A stretch of DNA of 64,000 nt from Ricordea florida (GCA_949710005.1 OX453280.1:22849652-22913651), one strand, 5' to 3'; positions 49,665 to 61,170 are shown, counted from the first letter of the stretch. The notes: a model not told the origin generated them from the sequence alone. Made by a program: numbers and translations.

Positions 49665-50154
49665 GTTAACAGCTTTTCTTAAATAATAGTTATATATAGT
49701 TTATACAGTTTTCTTTATTTAACTTTTATATCATTATTTTATATATTGATATATCTGCATTTTATTCATTTGTTTTTATTTTTACGGTTGGTGTGATAAC
49801 CTAACGGTTTTTACTGACCAAATACATGTTAATGTAAATAGTAGCAAGGCAAAGTGTGAGACGTTTTAATAACAATAACAATTTCCGGCCAACGAACCAT
49901 GAAACCTCAAGGCAAAATCGTGAAGGAATATTAATGTCTAAGCGATGAAATGAAAGGAAAAACAATTAGGAAACTTACCTTTCAAAGCCAGATGACTTCA
50001 AGGTACGGTCAAGCAATACATCAAAATGGGAGAAGCTATATCGCAGGCGGATATCGCAGGCGTAGATCGAGGCTAAGAACACAATATTTTTGATCAGCGG
50101 TGACGTTTGGAGACGCACTGAAACCCGCGAAAACTAAATATTTTTAATGCAAGT
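49665..50154. other. LINE 3' tail and spacer
   Basis: AT-rich tail ending near 49880, then spacer. A small GCGGATATCGCAGGCG direct repeat near 50045. Confidence 0.4.
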
Positions 50155-51496
50155 AGCTGCTAGCCTACGTGTAGCCGCACCCTCCCCCTGAAGGAAAAAC
50201 CGGGAGGAGGGAACGTCTACGAAAACCTGACACAAATCGTGTTCTGTGACGTCACCCTTTAGCAAGAAAATGTGTAGTACTTTTTCATTGGCGAGCCATT
50301 TTCTCAATACTAACGTGAACTCTGATTGGCTCAAGTCTGTTATTGTCTCGTGAGAACCATAAAAGAAAATGCCGGGCTAACCGTGTTCACGCACAACAAC
50401 GAGCTATATCGCGGCTTTCAAGAATTTTTCTTGAGCGGCTCTCGGAATAGAGAAATTTCATGGAGAACTGCAGAGAGCCATCTAGTTTTTTTTGAAAGGA
50501 AGGATATCTTCGTTTCTCTACCAACCGGTTCCGGGAAGTCGATAATATTTCAAGCGATACCGTTGATGGCCTCTGCCGTTTGGTTTAAGAAAAGTTGTGA
50601 CAGGCCTACACGACTCCCGCTGTTCGCAAGTGTACGGTTTCTTTGCCTTTAGAGTTTGGGTCTCACGAGTATGTCCTTGAGCGATTTTCCTCTTTTGTAC
50701 GAGATGATGGGAAGCTCTTTGTATATCTCACTTAATAAAGGTTGATCCTGTATTAAATGCCATTTTTTCAATAAGATTTTTTTTTAAATAGGCACCGCTG
50801 GGTGGTATGGTGTGACAAAAGGAAGAATTATTTGTGGGTTCGTTTATTTTGTTGAAGAGCCGACTTTCTCTCTTCGAATTTCACTTCTGAGAGGACTTTA
50901 TTTACCAGAATATCAGGATAACCTCTCGTGTAAAGGCGTGATCTGAATGCTACAATATTCACTTCAAAAGTATTTTTTGAAGAGTTAGTTTGAAGCAGCC
51001 TAAGTGCTTTGCCTTTACTGACCCCTGGTGGGTGGCAGGAGGCGAAATGTGTGTACTGAAATGTTTCTGTCGGCTTGTAGTGAGTTCACAAGTCCAGGAT
51101 AGATCTTTGTCTAAATCTATCGCCTTTGTAAACGCAAGTATCCAAGAAAATGGTTTCTTTGTTTGATATCACCGAAGTCGACGAGGGCTTTTCTATAGCT
51201 TTAGAATTAACTTGATAAATTCTCAAGCGCTAGACTTACATCAAACATAGTTTTCCTTCTGCTCTTAACCAAATATCTCTCATAATCCTTGTCGATCTCT
51301 TTAAAACAAAGAGCACAATTCGAAAGAATAGGAACGTGATACCATTGTTTATACAATCGGGGAAAGTGCTGAGACATACGTTTGCATAAATTAGAGTGAC
51401 GTCACATAACACGATTTGTGTCAGGTTTTCGTAGACGTTCCCTCCTCCCGTTTTTTCCTTCGGGGGGAGGGTGCGGCTACACGTAGGCTAGTAGCT
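50155..51496. mobile_element. TIR element carrying a RecQ-like helicase fragment (1.34 kb)
   Basis: The left end (CTAGCCTACGTGTAGCCGCA through GGAGGGAACGTCTACGAAAA to TGTGACGTCAC) recurs inverted at the right end over about 100 bp. Between them is a helicase first exon and otherwise non-coding DNA, so this is a deletion derivative of a larger element or a captured gene piece. The superfamily is not assigned. A target duplication is not obvious. Confidence 0.75.
50326..50590 (+). pseudogene. RecQ-like helicase motif I fragment
   Basis: Encodes a short helical lead and then KDIFVSLPTGSGKSIIFQAI, the Walker A block of RecQ-family superfamily-2 helicases. After about 90 codons the homology stops and no other helicase motif (DEAH, QxxGRxGR) follows. 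Either a surviving first exon or a captured fragment. Inside a TIR element. Confidence 0.55.
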
Positions 51497-51546
51497 GCAA
51501 GTGAACATACATGAAAGACCATATATTTGAACTGTGGAGTAACATG

Positions 51547-51840
51547 TAATGACACTGATTGATCATCGCAGTTATGTACACAACTTAAGTAGTTGTGAAA
51601 TGAAGCCTGAAAAAATTCCAGGCCTGAACGGGATTCGAACCCATGACCTCTGCGATACCTGTGCAGTGCTCTACGAACTGAGCTATCAAGCCAACTGGGA
51701 GCTGGTCATGTTGTGAGTTCGTAATATACCCGTAGAGGTCATGGGTTCGAATCCCGTTCAGGCCTAGATTTTTTTTCAGGGTTTAATTTCACAACTGCTT
51801 AAGTTGTGTACATAACTGCCATGATCAATCAATGTCATTA
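51547..51840. repeat. Palindromic element with tRNA-like core
   Basis: Arms: TTGATCAT.GCAGTTATGTAC, then ACAACTTAAG.AGTTGTGAAAT near 51560-51605, inverted near 51780-51835. The centre holds a degenerate tRNA on the minus strand and an inverted half-copy of it at 51733-51767. Confidence 0.8.
51621..51692 (-). other. tRNA-like sequence (degenerate, anticodon position GGT)
   Basis: 72 nt that fold as a cloverleaf: acceptor GGCTTGA/TCAGGCC, D arm GCTC-AGTTCGTA-GAGC, anticodon stem CTGCA/CGCAG with one mismatch, and T arm ATGGG-TTCGAAT-CCCGT. The loop CAGGTAT lacks U33, and the copy is part of a repeat, so it is a tRNA-derived repeat core and not a working tRNA-Thr gene. Confidence 0.55.
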
Positions 51841-52819
51841 TAAATATTTTTAAAATTTTGCAGCACTTGGCTGGCAACAATGGAATTCAATATATAATAT
51901 GGTTCAGCCTTGCGTTTGACCTTTAACAATGCATGTTTGCTTGCCGGCGTGCTCACCTAAAATCCATGGCGAAATCTTTTGAAAATTTTAATTCCTTACG
52001 GAACAGCGAGTTTGAATTTTTTAAAAACAAAATATCGAACCTTTTTTTCCGTAGTAAATCATCATTGCGTGGGATATTTTGATGGCAAGAGAGATTTGCC
52101 GAGAATCTCGCAAACTATTCGTGTGCACATAATCCGGGCTTGCATTCCAGCCAACTGTGAAGCCTGTTTTCACGGTTACTGATTTGCACTGTACCTTGTG
52201 TAAAATATAGGCTAACGCTTCGTGGTTGTCAGCAGAGTTTCATGGCCTGTAATTTTTTTTCGTTTGCAAGTAAGAACAAACTCTTTTAAGTAGTTTTATT
52301 CATCACTGAGTTATCAAACTAAATACAATATCACAAGCCTGCATTGCAGGCTTTCGCCAAATATATACCTTGTTCAGATATTTGTGGGGCTAGTAGATTA
52401 CTTGAACGGTTAATCCATCAAATTGATCGAAAGTTATTGTGGATAATATATTAAAGAGGCGTTAGTGGAGTTCGCTAACTCCGGTTTCAATTGATAAGTG
52501 CACGACATCATTAATTGATAAGTGCACTACATTAAATGACATTTAATAAACGACAACTTTTTAAACTTTTTAACCGAGAACATTTTGAATCCCTCTTCGA
52601 ATTTTCCTACCCCGAAAATCCGAAAGTGTGCGATGTATTCGAAAATTTTCATTTTAGCCTCAATTGAAAATGCAACCCAATATATAGTCAATCCAGTCGT
52701 GAAAACTTCTTGTCCGGAAGATTTGATATCTTTTAGTATCAAATGACCAATTTTGATCCTTTGATAAAATTGAAGTGGGAAATCTTGGGAGGGTGTAGGT
52801 CAGTTGGTTGCTTCTCTTT
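51841..52819. other. Intergenic, no recognisable gene
   Basis: Short frames only. TTGATAAGTGCAC is repeated near 52491 and 52516. Confidence 0.35.
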
Positions 52820-53110
52820 AGGGACGGACCATAAGAAAAGTGATGGGGGGGGGGTGGGGAAAAAAAAAACAAAAAAAATTCATGTAAGGGAAAATGCCAA
52901 GAAAAAAAATTCATGCAAAGAAGAAGGTAAAAAAAAAATTCATGCAGAAGGAAGGTCCAATTGTGACTTTTTCACACGTAGTAAAAAAAATTCGTGCAGA
53001 GGGGTTCACCTGAAAAAAAAATTCCTGCACAAGCAGTGAGCGAAAAAAGAAATCATGCAAGCTGAAAATTCCCCACCCCCTCCCCTTCACTTTTCTAATG
53101 GTCCGTCCCT
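52820..53110. mobile_element. Tourist-like MITE, copy 7
   Basis: TTA|GGGACGGACC and GGTCCGTCCC|TTA, a perfect 3-bp duplication. Opposite orientation to copies 1-3. G run only 9 bp. Confidence 0.88.
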
Positions 53111-53443
53111 TATCAGGAGGCTCCTGTCGTTATATGAGTATTGCTACGTTATGGGTAAGTTTTAGCTTAGTTGTTAGCAGGACCCGCAGAGGTAGATGTC
53201 GGCATGTCATCGGCCGGGGTTTGCATTGAGAGCGGCCAGAGTAAGTGTCGGGGTTCAGACACTTGTCTTTGTCGGCCGCTAGCGCGCCGGCAGGCTTGAA
53301 AGCTGTAACAGATCTCCAAAGAAACTTGCTTCATACGACCAATACAACAACTAGAAGTCTCCTAGAAGCGGTACAAAACTCTGGAAAAGATGTAAAACAG
53401 ATACTACAGAATGGAATTTAAAAACGGAATTTTTTAAAGTACC
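53111..53443. other. Spacer between MITEs
   Basis: GTGTCGGGG/GATGTCGGCATGTCATCGGCC words, no gene recognised. Confidence 0.3.
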
Positions 53444-54224
53444 GTATTTTCTCAATTAAACGCCGGACCCCGATTAAACGCCGGCCTTGTATAAACGCCG
53501 GGTCCACGAGGCCAATTTTGAAATAAACGCCGGGGGCGTTTAATCGAGGCGCCGGCGTTTATTTGCGTTCGAACCAACAATTTGATTTTTCCCTTATTAA
53601 ATAGCACTATTGCGACATACTAGTACGCCATGGTGTTTTGATAATCTTAATAAACGTTCAAAAGGAAGAAAGGGCCGCAGCATTTTTTACTGCACTGCAA
53701 CATGCTGCTCCTGTTGATGAAAACGATCCGTTCGCGGATTTAGAGCCAGATATCTGTGAAGAAGAAGTTAACGAGTTTGTTGTTATGACAATTAAGGTAC
53801 ATTAAAAATCGTAAATGCGGACGCTTAACTAATAGTATCGAGGAGAACGATAGCGACATTGCCGTTTATACGGAACTTAAAACTTTGTATCCATACTTGC
53901 TCCTATTTATTTACATATTTTTGTTCTGTGCAGTGCCACATGTCCTGATTGTAACATACATGTGCTGTTTATAATGCTGTATCTTTTAGCAATAATCATC
54001 CTCCAAGACTCAGGGACAGTTTACCGAATGGAAAAGTCATTTTGTGTTGACAAACTGCCCTAGGTTTCAGAGGATGGGTGAATAAATAAATCTGAAAAAA
54101 AAATAACAGAATATTGCACTTCATAAATAAACGCCGGGCCCCGATTAAACGCCGGCTTCAAATAAACGCCGGGTCCACGAGGCCAATTTTGAAATAAACG
54201 CCGGGGCGTTTAATTGAGAAAATA
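53444..54224. mobile_element. Element with ATTTTCTCAATTAAACGCC ends and AAACGCCGG repeats
   Basis: Ends TATTTTCTCAATTAAACGCC and inverse. Each end region holds three to five AAACGCCGG units, and the phrase GGTCCACGAGGCCAATTTTG occurs at both sides in the same orientation. The interior has coding-like remnants (ENDPFADLEPDICEEEVNEF; then FTEWKSHF) in different frames, perhaps a transposase relic. Confidence 0.7.
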
Positions 54225-54433
54225 GTTTTTTTCTTAGGTTAAAGATATTTTGACTGATCTTCACTTGTAAAATAACTGCATTGTACCCCAAGGGGGGGGG
54301 GGGGGCGCACTCCCTATCCCCTGAGGTTTTATTGTTGTCATGACGGTGACTCGTTTTTGGCGGTCGCTTCAAAAGTTTTCCGTAGGGTTTCGACTCTACT
54401 CCAAAGACCCATACACACTGTAATTCGTGTTTT
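54225..54433. other. Upstream region of the DEPDC7-like gene
   Basis: G-run fragment (ACCCCAAGG then G12, CGCACTCCCTATCCCC) of a palindromic MITE at 54285-54325, then the presumed promoter. Confidence 0.35.
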
Positions 54434-55077
54434 ATGTTCTTGGATGATTACGCTGTCGCAATGGCTGAGTGCAGGAAGTCTCATAATGCTTTGAACCGGG
54501 AACCATTCAAAGCAACAAAAATCTGGAACGATTTGATCGAACACTTAAAAACGAATGTCGAGCCACGGCGAAGACGATGGAAGTTTCAGCACTACGAGAA
54601 TTGCTTTCGAGGCGTAGATGTGGTTGAAATTCTCCATGCTTACGTATATAGCAATCCTAACTTGTCTAAAGATCCAACGCGATCACAAGTGAGATCGCTG
54701 TGTCAAATTTTGTTGGAGAAAAGTGTCATCGAGTGCGTGACAACGACGGATCCAAGTAAGAAGGACTCATTCGAAGATAGCAACAAACTTTACAGATTCG
54801 GCTCGGATTCTGTTGAGAGTGCCAATTCGAACACTTCGTTGCCTGCTAAAGTTGAAAGAAGGGCAAGCAGACGAAGAAGTCTTCTTGTAATGGGTGAGAA
54901 AGCTTTATCTAGGAGAAAATCAATGAGTTTTACTCCAAGTGCACAAACACGGCTGGCAGAACTGCTTGCACCGTCGCCTAGGTCACGTCGTCCCGTCGAA
55001 GATTCACACGAGAGCGGCGAACAAGAAACGTCAAAGAAACGAAGACGGCTCAGCTTTGATAGAGGGCTTGGTTTGAG
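54434..55077 (+). CDS. DEPDC7: DEPDC7-like exon 1
   Basis: DEP domain and basic linker (KVERRASRRRSLLVMGEKAL). Donor TTTGAG|GTGAGT, phase 2. Confidence 0.85.
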
Positions 55078-57289
55078 GTGAGTTAATTCAGCGACGAATA
55101 TTTCCTTAACAGATTTGGGCGTGAGATCATACAAGGAAGGTTCAAGCTTCGACTGTCGATGCCAAATGCTTGTATGGTTTAGGATATAGTTTACAATGAA
55201 TATAGCTATAATATACTACTTGTGATGGCTCTATATCTTTCAACATTATGCTTTTGTAACACAGTTCTTATCAGGTTACTGAATAGTAAGAATGGAATCA
55301 TTGGTAACTTCATTTTTCATTTTTGTACAAAGCATCATTTCATATAATAAAGCTATTGATTCATTTCTCACTCCTCAGAAGTTAATCAGAAGATGCAGTT
55401 AATAGAAGATGCTGTAATAATTTTAATATGTGCTGCCTAAAAATACCTACTATTGTTGATTGAAATAATGAACAAGAGCGTTTGATTTACAAAACCAATT
55501 TCAAATGGTCTATAATTAAAAGTCTCTGCCAAAGAATGCATGATCGTAAAAAATAAAATTGAAATTCAGTTTTAATAACATTATCTTTTTTCCATTGATT
55601 TTTAGGAAAAATAAACTAGCAACATTAGCCAGCTTAACCCAAGATTTCAGCAGTGACTTGTGGTTTGAAGTGGCTCTATCCAAACTGTTACACCTGTTAA
55701 ATGTCCCATTTCTGGAAGATGTACTTGCCACCCCTAGTGAGGATAATAGCCCAGGAGTGGTGGTCAACTCAAATGGAGTTCCTTGTCTGCACAAAGACAC
55801 TGAACAAAAGGAGAAGGCAACAAATTCAAGCTCAAGTGACAGAGATGTTTGGGTTAGAGTTGGATATGACTGCATTCAGTTACAAAAAGACTTTCCCTTG
55901 CCACAGCAGGGTGATATGGGGTACACAAACATAATGAATATCACAGAGTCTGAAGTTTATCAAATGCTTTGTGAATACTATGGCTCTCTCATAGACACCC
56001 TCATCCCAGCACATTTTTTGGACTTGGTGGAAGAAATTCTTAGTTTGTTGCCTAGGAGTAAAACAAAGGTAGTCACTGCATTGGGACTGCTGATGCTGCT
56101 TCTACCAGTAAACAACAGACAACACCTGGAAAAACTGTTAAACTTCATGAAAAGCTCCAGTGAAAGATTCATCATCAAGAAATTCATGAATGCTATATTA
56201 CCCAGAGATGTTACGAATAGGGTAAGTATTATTATTACAACGGCTGTAGATATACTCTTGCCTACTCATGGAACCAGGCATATAATGTAGTTTATTAATA
56301 TCATTTGCTGTCTCAGTCTACAGTTTGAAAGGTTGGTATAAGAATACTTTATTATGATCATAAGTTGCAAAGAATTTGTTCTGGCATATTTGTGACCAAC
56401 ACTTGAAAACTCAAATTTAACTTAAATGGCCATAAAAAGGCTGGACTGCATGCAGCTGCCTAGAATGATTAATTTCCTTACACATGTAGAGGAATAAAAA
56501 TCCCAAGTATTATTGCAGTAGCTGTGGGTGTCATTATAGACTGAAAGTGTTGTGTTAATTTGACCATATGTAATAATGAACAGATAACAACAACATATGG
56601 TATTCACCAAGTAGGAATGATATTGGTATAATTGACAATAGATTTCCCTCTATAATTTTGTGCACTAGTTAAAATTAACTTTTGCTTATGAATTGGTATG
56701 TGGTGCGTCTAGCCATGAACAGCATTTAAGTAATATTTTTGAGACCCCAGACTTCCATGAAACATGCTGTGTACAATTACTTTTGTGGTTCAATTTTAAC
56801 CTTCACTTAAATTTTATTTTTCTTTGTTTTTTTTTTTGGTATGGTAATGTATGATAATGAGTTTGAAACAAAGGAAAGTAAAATTGAAACCAAGGAAAAA
56901 AATTGAACCACACCATATCTCTAACTCTTTTGTCACATCTTTTCTTCTACACATAGAATGCTGGTTACAATTTGGTTGCCTTTATGACAGAACATCAAAG
57001 CCAGATATTTACAGTTGAAGTGAGTCTGAAAGCATTTGTTGCCAAATGTATTGTCTGTGAACAGAAAGGCCTTTGTCGGCCTTTGCAATCGACTGCATGT
57101 CATCAAGTATCTTTGGCAGAGTACACAAAGCAAATGAGATCAGTGACAGAGCAAGAGTTGAACAAACTGATGACCAGTGTGATTGAAGACTTAGGGATGT
57201 CTGTTAAGGAAAAGGAGGATGGACTTAAACTATTTCAAAAACACCACAATCATATATTCCTGAAACAATTCCCTACTGGAGATCTGTGA
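54434..57289 (+). CDS. DEPDC7: DEP domain-containing protein 7-like (three exons, 530 aa)
   Basis: Join of 54434-55077, 55606-56221 and 56957-57289, GT..AG with phases 2 and 0. An N-terminal DEP domain (about residues 24-120) is visible: EPFKATKIWNDLIEHLKTNV, then the HYENCFRGVDVVEILHAYVY core, CQILLEKSVIECV and FEDSNKLYRF. A basic Ser/Arg linker follows (about 137-215). A large helical C-terminal region ends in NLVAFMTEHQSQIF..., then DGLKLFQKHHNHIFLKQF, which matches the end of vertebrate DEPDC7. The total length is close to the 511 residues of human DEPDC7. DEP domains bind membranes or GPCR/G-protein partners. The protein's exact function is not settled. ATG codon 10 (54461) is an alternative start. 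Confidence 0.85.
55606..56221 (+). CDS. DEPDC7: DEPDC7-like exon 2
   Basis: Acceptor ATTTTTAG|GAAAAA, donor AATAGG|GTAAGT, phase 0. Encodes the helical middle (LLPVNNRQHLEKLLNFMKSS). Confidence 0.85.
56222..56956. other. DEPDC7-like intron 2
   Basis: No repeat or gene recognised. Ends TTCTTCTACACATAG. Confidence 0.4.
56957..57289 (+). CDS. DEPDC7: DEPDC7-like exon 3
   Basis: Acceptor CTACACATAG|AATGCT, stop TGA 57287-57289. Encodes the conserved C-terminus. Confidence 0.85.
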   Translation, partial: NAGYNLVAFMTEHQSQIFTVEVSLKAFVAKCIVCEQKGLCRPLQSTACHQVSLAEYTKQMRSVTEQELNKLMTSVIEDLGMSVKEKEDGLKLFQKHHNHIFLKQFPTGDL

Positions 57290-57458
57290 TCAGGGTATAG
57301 ACACTAGTGTTACATACAGTCTGTTACTCTATGCCAAGGTTGTGTTCAAAACTGTCAGATAATTCCGTGTGTCAAATTGTCACTCTTAAATCTATCTTGA
57401 TTGAAATTTTACTCTGCATGTGTGTAACAAGAATTTCCTTTTCAATTTTCAAAAAGGC

Positions 57459-57600
57459 TTGGACCAATATCAGTTTCTGGGCAACTGTGTACCTACCCCT
57501 CCCCTAATCCAACAAGTTATAATGAGTTAAAAAGTTAGCATTAATGTTGGTTTAGGGGAGGGGTAGGTGCACAGTTGCCCAGAAACTGATATTGATCCAA
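57459..57600. mobile_element. Foldback MITE, about 49-bp arms
   Basis: TTGGACCAATATCAGTTTCT through GTACCTACCCCTCCCCTAA on the left is inverted at 57552-57600 with two or three mismatches, around a 44-bp centre. Lies in the 3' region of the DEPDC7-like gene. Confidence 0.85.
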
Positions 57601-58447
57601 AGGCTCTGGAGGCTTGATGCCAAAGTCTGAGAGATCACATGCACCTTGAGTCATTCATCATACATCTAGAGTGGTAAGAGAGATGGGTTGGGGCATAAAA
57701 GAGCTTTATTGAGATTCTGGTAAAATTTCATGTTTAATAAAAAATTACCAGTTACTGATTTTTGGCATGGCACTAGCAATTTGTGACACATAATAGTAAA
57801 TATTGTTACTGCCCCTTTTTTTCAGTATCCAATTATTTTGTAAAAGTCAGTTTTTATGAAAAATCTTCAACCAGGGAGTAAAATTAAACAAAGGGTGGTT
57901 CCCTTTATGCTCCTTAAGTGGAAATTTCCAAATATTTTAGGCTCAATAGTATATTTTCTTTATGCTCATCCTTTAAGATCCAGCTTAATTTTAAGCCTTA
58001 ATTTTAAGGCTTAGGATCAGATAAAAAAAAGCAAACAAACAAGCAACAACAAGAATACCTTTGCCAAACTGTAATTATAATTATGTAAGAGAATAGCTGT
58101 CGATAACATCCATGGGATGGACATTAGCTAACAGTCGTGTAAATACAGTAATTATGGTACAATGCCATTTTTAAATTATTTTGCACACCCGCAGCCTTGG
58201 CTGAGAGGTTTTATTTAATAAAATGCTTTAGAATCATTAGCAATTAGACTGCAGATGTATACTTCTTTGACACAAAATCAAGTGAGATGGATAACCAGGG
58301 GCAGAGCTAGAATGTTTCAAACAGGGGTTGGGCACACTGTAAACACCCAGGTTACCCACCAGATTGTCATGTTAACGTCCACGCTGTGTTTTGCTAAAAG
58401 CGACTTTTTTCGGATGAACTGTGGATGAGGGTGGAGGGAGAAGTCCT
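57601..58447. other. Intergenic
   Basis: AT-rich with no gene recognised. AAGCCTTAATTTTAAGGCTTA near 57994 is a short dyad. Confidence 0.35.
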
Positions 58448-58850
58448 GGGGGTACTCCCTTATATGGGTGATATAGGTATGTGCGCCCCCAAAGGGTATG
58501 GTTTTTCAGCCGTTTTGGTCATAAATAGGGTATCGATTTTAGCCATTTTGCTGCCATTTTGGAAATAAATAGGGTGTCAATTTTTGCACTTGCGTTATAG
58601 TGTGGAATTTTGACCTTGAAACTTTGCACTTGCAGTCTTGTAACCTATGAAGCAGATAAACATTGACTTTAACATTGGTCTGAACTAGGGAATTAATTAT
58701 GAAGCTGGTCTGAAACAGGTTATTTATTTAAGGGTCAGGTCATAAATAGGGCAGGGAAAATTGCAGGTTGTTGTCATAAATAGGGTAAGGGTTTTGGGAA
58801 TCGGGCCATACATCCCTACCCAATTTTTATGATAGTACCCCCCGGGGGGA
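58448..58850. repeat. GGGGGTACTCCC-type MITE
   Basis: Starts CCTGGGGGTACTCCCTTATATGG and ends ATGATAGTACCCCCCGGGG (inverse). The interior repeats GGTCATAAATAGGGTA about five times. Decayed pieces of the same family occur near 43875, 54290 and 62900-63020. Confidence 0.65.
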
Positions 58851-59278
58851 GAAGTCTACAAAACATCTGCATAGGTGAGTTAAGTTCCTCAAAACCGCAG
58901 ATTAGTGAGTCAAAAGTGAACACATTTACCTCCTAACAGACTCGTCTCCAAAGACCGCTCCCCTTTGGTCAAGAAAACGGTTGACCTGTGACTTTCACAC
59001 ATGTGCGCATGCGGACTTAACACATCAATCTCACGCATCCCATCGAGGACGATTTCTCACTTCTGACTCACCAATCCGGACGACTTTGTTGTTTAATATA
59101 CTTACGAAAACCGAAATCAAGTTCTTCGAACATGGTCCAAAAAAAGCCGCGTTTCAAAGGTCGTTGGAACATCTTCGGAAATTTTCGGTAACGTTTGGAA
59201 GACGCTAGGACCTTTTCGGAAAACCCGATCATAACGAGACGAAAATGCCACACGTTTGACTCGGAAAAATTTAGCGGG
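58851..59278. other. 3' flank of 7TM gene 1
   Basis: No gene recognised. Confidence 0.3.
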
Positions 59279-60463
59279 TTACTTCAGACGAGGTACAACA
59301 AAGGCAACAAAAGATATTGCAGCTGTGACAATGGTCATTAGAATCTTCATAGAGAGTTCCACTGTGATGCGAATTCCCAAAATCTTGAGACCCATGTCTG
59401 ACTCACACAATGCTATGTACTGAAACAGTTGCATGTCTTCAATGGGAAGATTTGTTATCAGGGGGGTCACATTTAACTGACACCTTCTGGAAGCCTGCAC
59501 AACTGTACGGTGCACGGCAGCCGCTACTATAGCAGGGGGGTACAGTTTAACAATGATGCTGATGAGGTCAAAAAGTACACCGCCAACATACTGCCATAGC
59601 TGGTACTCATCGCCAAAAGAAGAATTGAAGTAAGCGAAACTGAATACTATGAGATCTGCAGCGTGGTACGCGAGAGCAAATGAAATGACGATATTGAAAT
59701 CTTTTTGCGTTCGTTCGAGTGACAACTGAAGTTGATGATGTTTTCGAAGAATAGTTGATGGCTTGCACTCTTTAGATTTCATTTCTTCTATAAGGGTGTC
59801 GACCTGAAGGCTGTGAACGTGGCAAACAAATCCATAGATACTGAGCCATGCGGCCCACCAACCTGTCGTATAAACAGCAGTTAATATATAAAGTACGTAC
59901 TGCCAGAATGCAGACAAAAACGGAAGCCAGTGGATAATAAAGAACGCTGCTCCAAGAAGCCACAAAACAATAGATCCTAGAGTGTACCATCGGGACACCA
60001 AGGTCAACTTCCGTTGCCACTCAAATGACACACACTGCACGCTCGAAACAAGCTCGATGAACTGACCCCGTCTGACGTAGTAAAGTGTAAACACATATGG
60101 ACACAGTAAATTCATACATGTGGGAACACTGTTCAGAATCTCCCCGAAGTGAACGTTTTTCGTATCAAAGCCATAGTGCACAAAATCCAAGCATATAATG
60201 GCCGCAAGGCATGCTAGCCAAAATACGAAGACAAAAACACGGTATAACCGCCAGATAAACTTGAAGTTCCCGTTGTTGGGTTTCCACATTCCTAGTATCT
60301 GTAGGATGTAATAGCACGGCCGTACAACGTTTGGCGATTGTACGTCTAAAGGAGGGAGATGGGCTGTGTCCACAGAAATCTCGCATGAAGAACTCATTTC
60401 CCTGTATTGAGAGTTCACTTCCATACTTTCATAAACCTCGACTGCTGACATAAATTTTTGCAC
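59279..60463 (-). CDS. Seven-transmembrane gustatory-receptor-like protein 1 (394 aa)
   Basis: Intronless. About 65 polar N-terminal residues are followed by seven hydrophobic segments, roughly at residues 70-93 (FVFVFWLACLAAIICLDFVH), 106-124, 160-182 (LGSIVLWLLGAAFFIIHWL), 188-217, 260-283, 293-321 (FDLISIIVKLYPPAIVAAAV) and 372-393. The long cytoplasmic-type N-terminus, length near 390 and last helix preceded by LGIRITVELSMKI fit the gustatory-receptor-like (GRL) family of the insect OR/GR superfamily, known from cnidarians. Insect members are ligand-gated channels, and the ligand here is unknown. Another 7TM family cannot be excluded. Tandem paralogue at 61171-62331. Several Met codons (60463, 60451, 60424) could start it. 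Confidence 0.6.
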   Translation of the reverse strand: MQKFMSAVEVYESMEVNSQYREMSSSCEISVDTAHLPPLDVQSPNVVRPCYYILQILGMWKPNNGNFKFIWRLYRVFVFVFWLACLAAIICLDFVHYGFDTKNVHFGEILNSVPTCMNLLCPYVFTLYYVRRGQFIELVSSVQCVSFEWQRKLTLVSRWYTLGSIVLWLLGAAFFIIHWLPFLSAFWQYVLYILTAVYTTGWWAAWLSIYGFVCHVHSLQVDTLIEEMKSKECKPSTILRKHHQLQLSLERTQKDFNIVISFALAYHAADLIVFSFAYFNSSFGDEYQLWQYVGGVLFDLISIIVKLYPPAIVAAAVHRTVVQASRRCQLNVTPLITNLPIEDMQLFQYIALCESDMGLKILGIRITVELSMKILMTIVTAAISFVAFVVPRLK

Positions 60464-61170
60464 GACTGTGTATTTCGTAATTGGAACGAACGAAATGCGT
60501 GTCTAGTGATGACATATCACTGTGCACACTACAGTTCAACGTCAATCTATGAACGTCATCACGCGCACACTGGGTGTTTTGTTTTGCTGCCGGAAGTGTT
60601 GCTCGAAATTCAAATGGAATGCTTCCGGTCAAATTAAATTTTTCTCCGGGAAAGTTGAGTTCATCTCCAGGGAGGTACTCTTGGTGCAGGCCGACCAGAC
60701 CATGCAGCGTAGTGGAAGCTCTGCAGCGAGGTTTCTGCGGTATATAGTGTCTAGATCTAGAGTGCATTGGAAGAACTCGAAGAGACAAAGGGCTACAGGC
60801 TTCGTGTTTACGTTCAGTCACAAATCGTAGTTTAGTTAGCTTGAGATGCCCTTGCGTTAAGTGAGGGGTTCACTATGACGAAATGTAACGGGACTGGATG
60901 TTCGCAAAGCAAGCTCTCAATTTACTACATAAGGAGCCCGAGATAACGAGTCTCAGTTATATATTGGCTGAGCCGGGATGGCACCCCGAGTGTCAGAGCG
61001 TATTCCTCACGGTCTGAAATGCTGCTCAAACTTGGGTGAACATGTTTTGCTGCAAAAGCAACCACACAGTCACGGTTGCCTCGCTTGGCTTCCTAGCGCT
61101 TAAAAGAACCACTGTATAATTTAAGGCCGTGTTGACAAACATCTTAAATTTTGTCTCCGAACTCTTAACA
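60464..61170. other. Spacer between the two 7TM genes
   Basis: Presumed promoter of gene 1 and 3' region of gene 2. No other gene. Confidence 0.35.

Noticed and set aside
51621..51692. Functional tRNA-Thr(GGT) gene
   Set aside because: The anticodon loop lacks U33, one stem pair is broken and the sequence is the core of a palindromic repeat.
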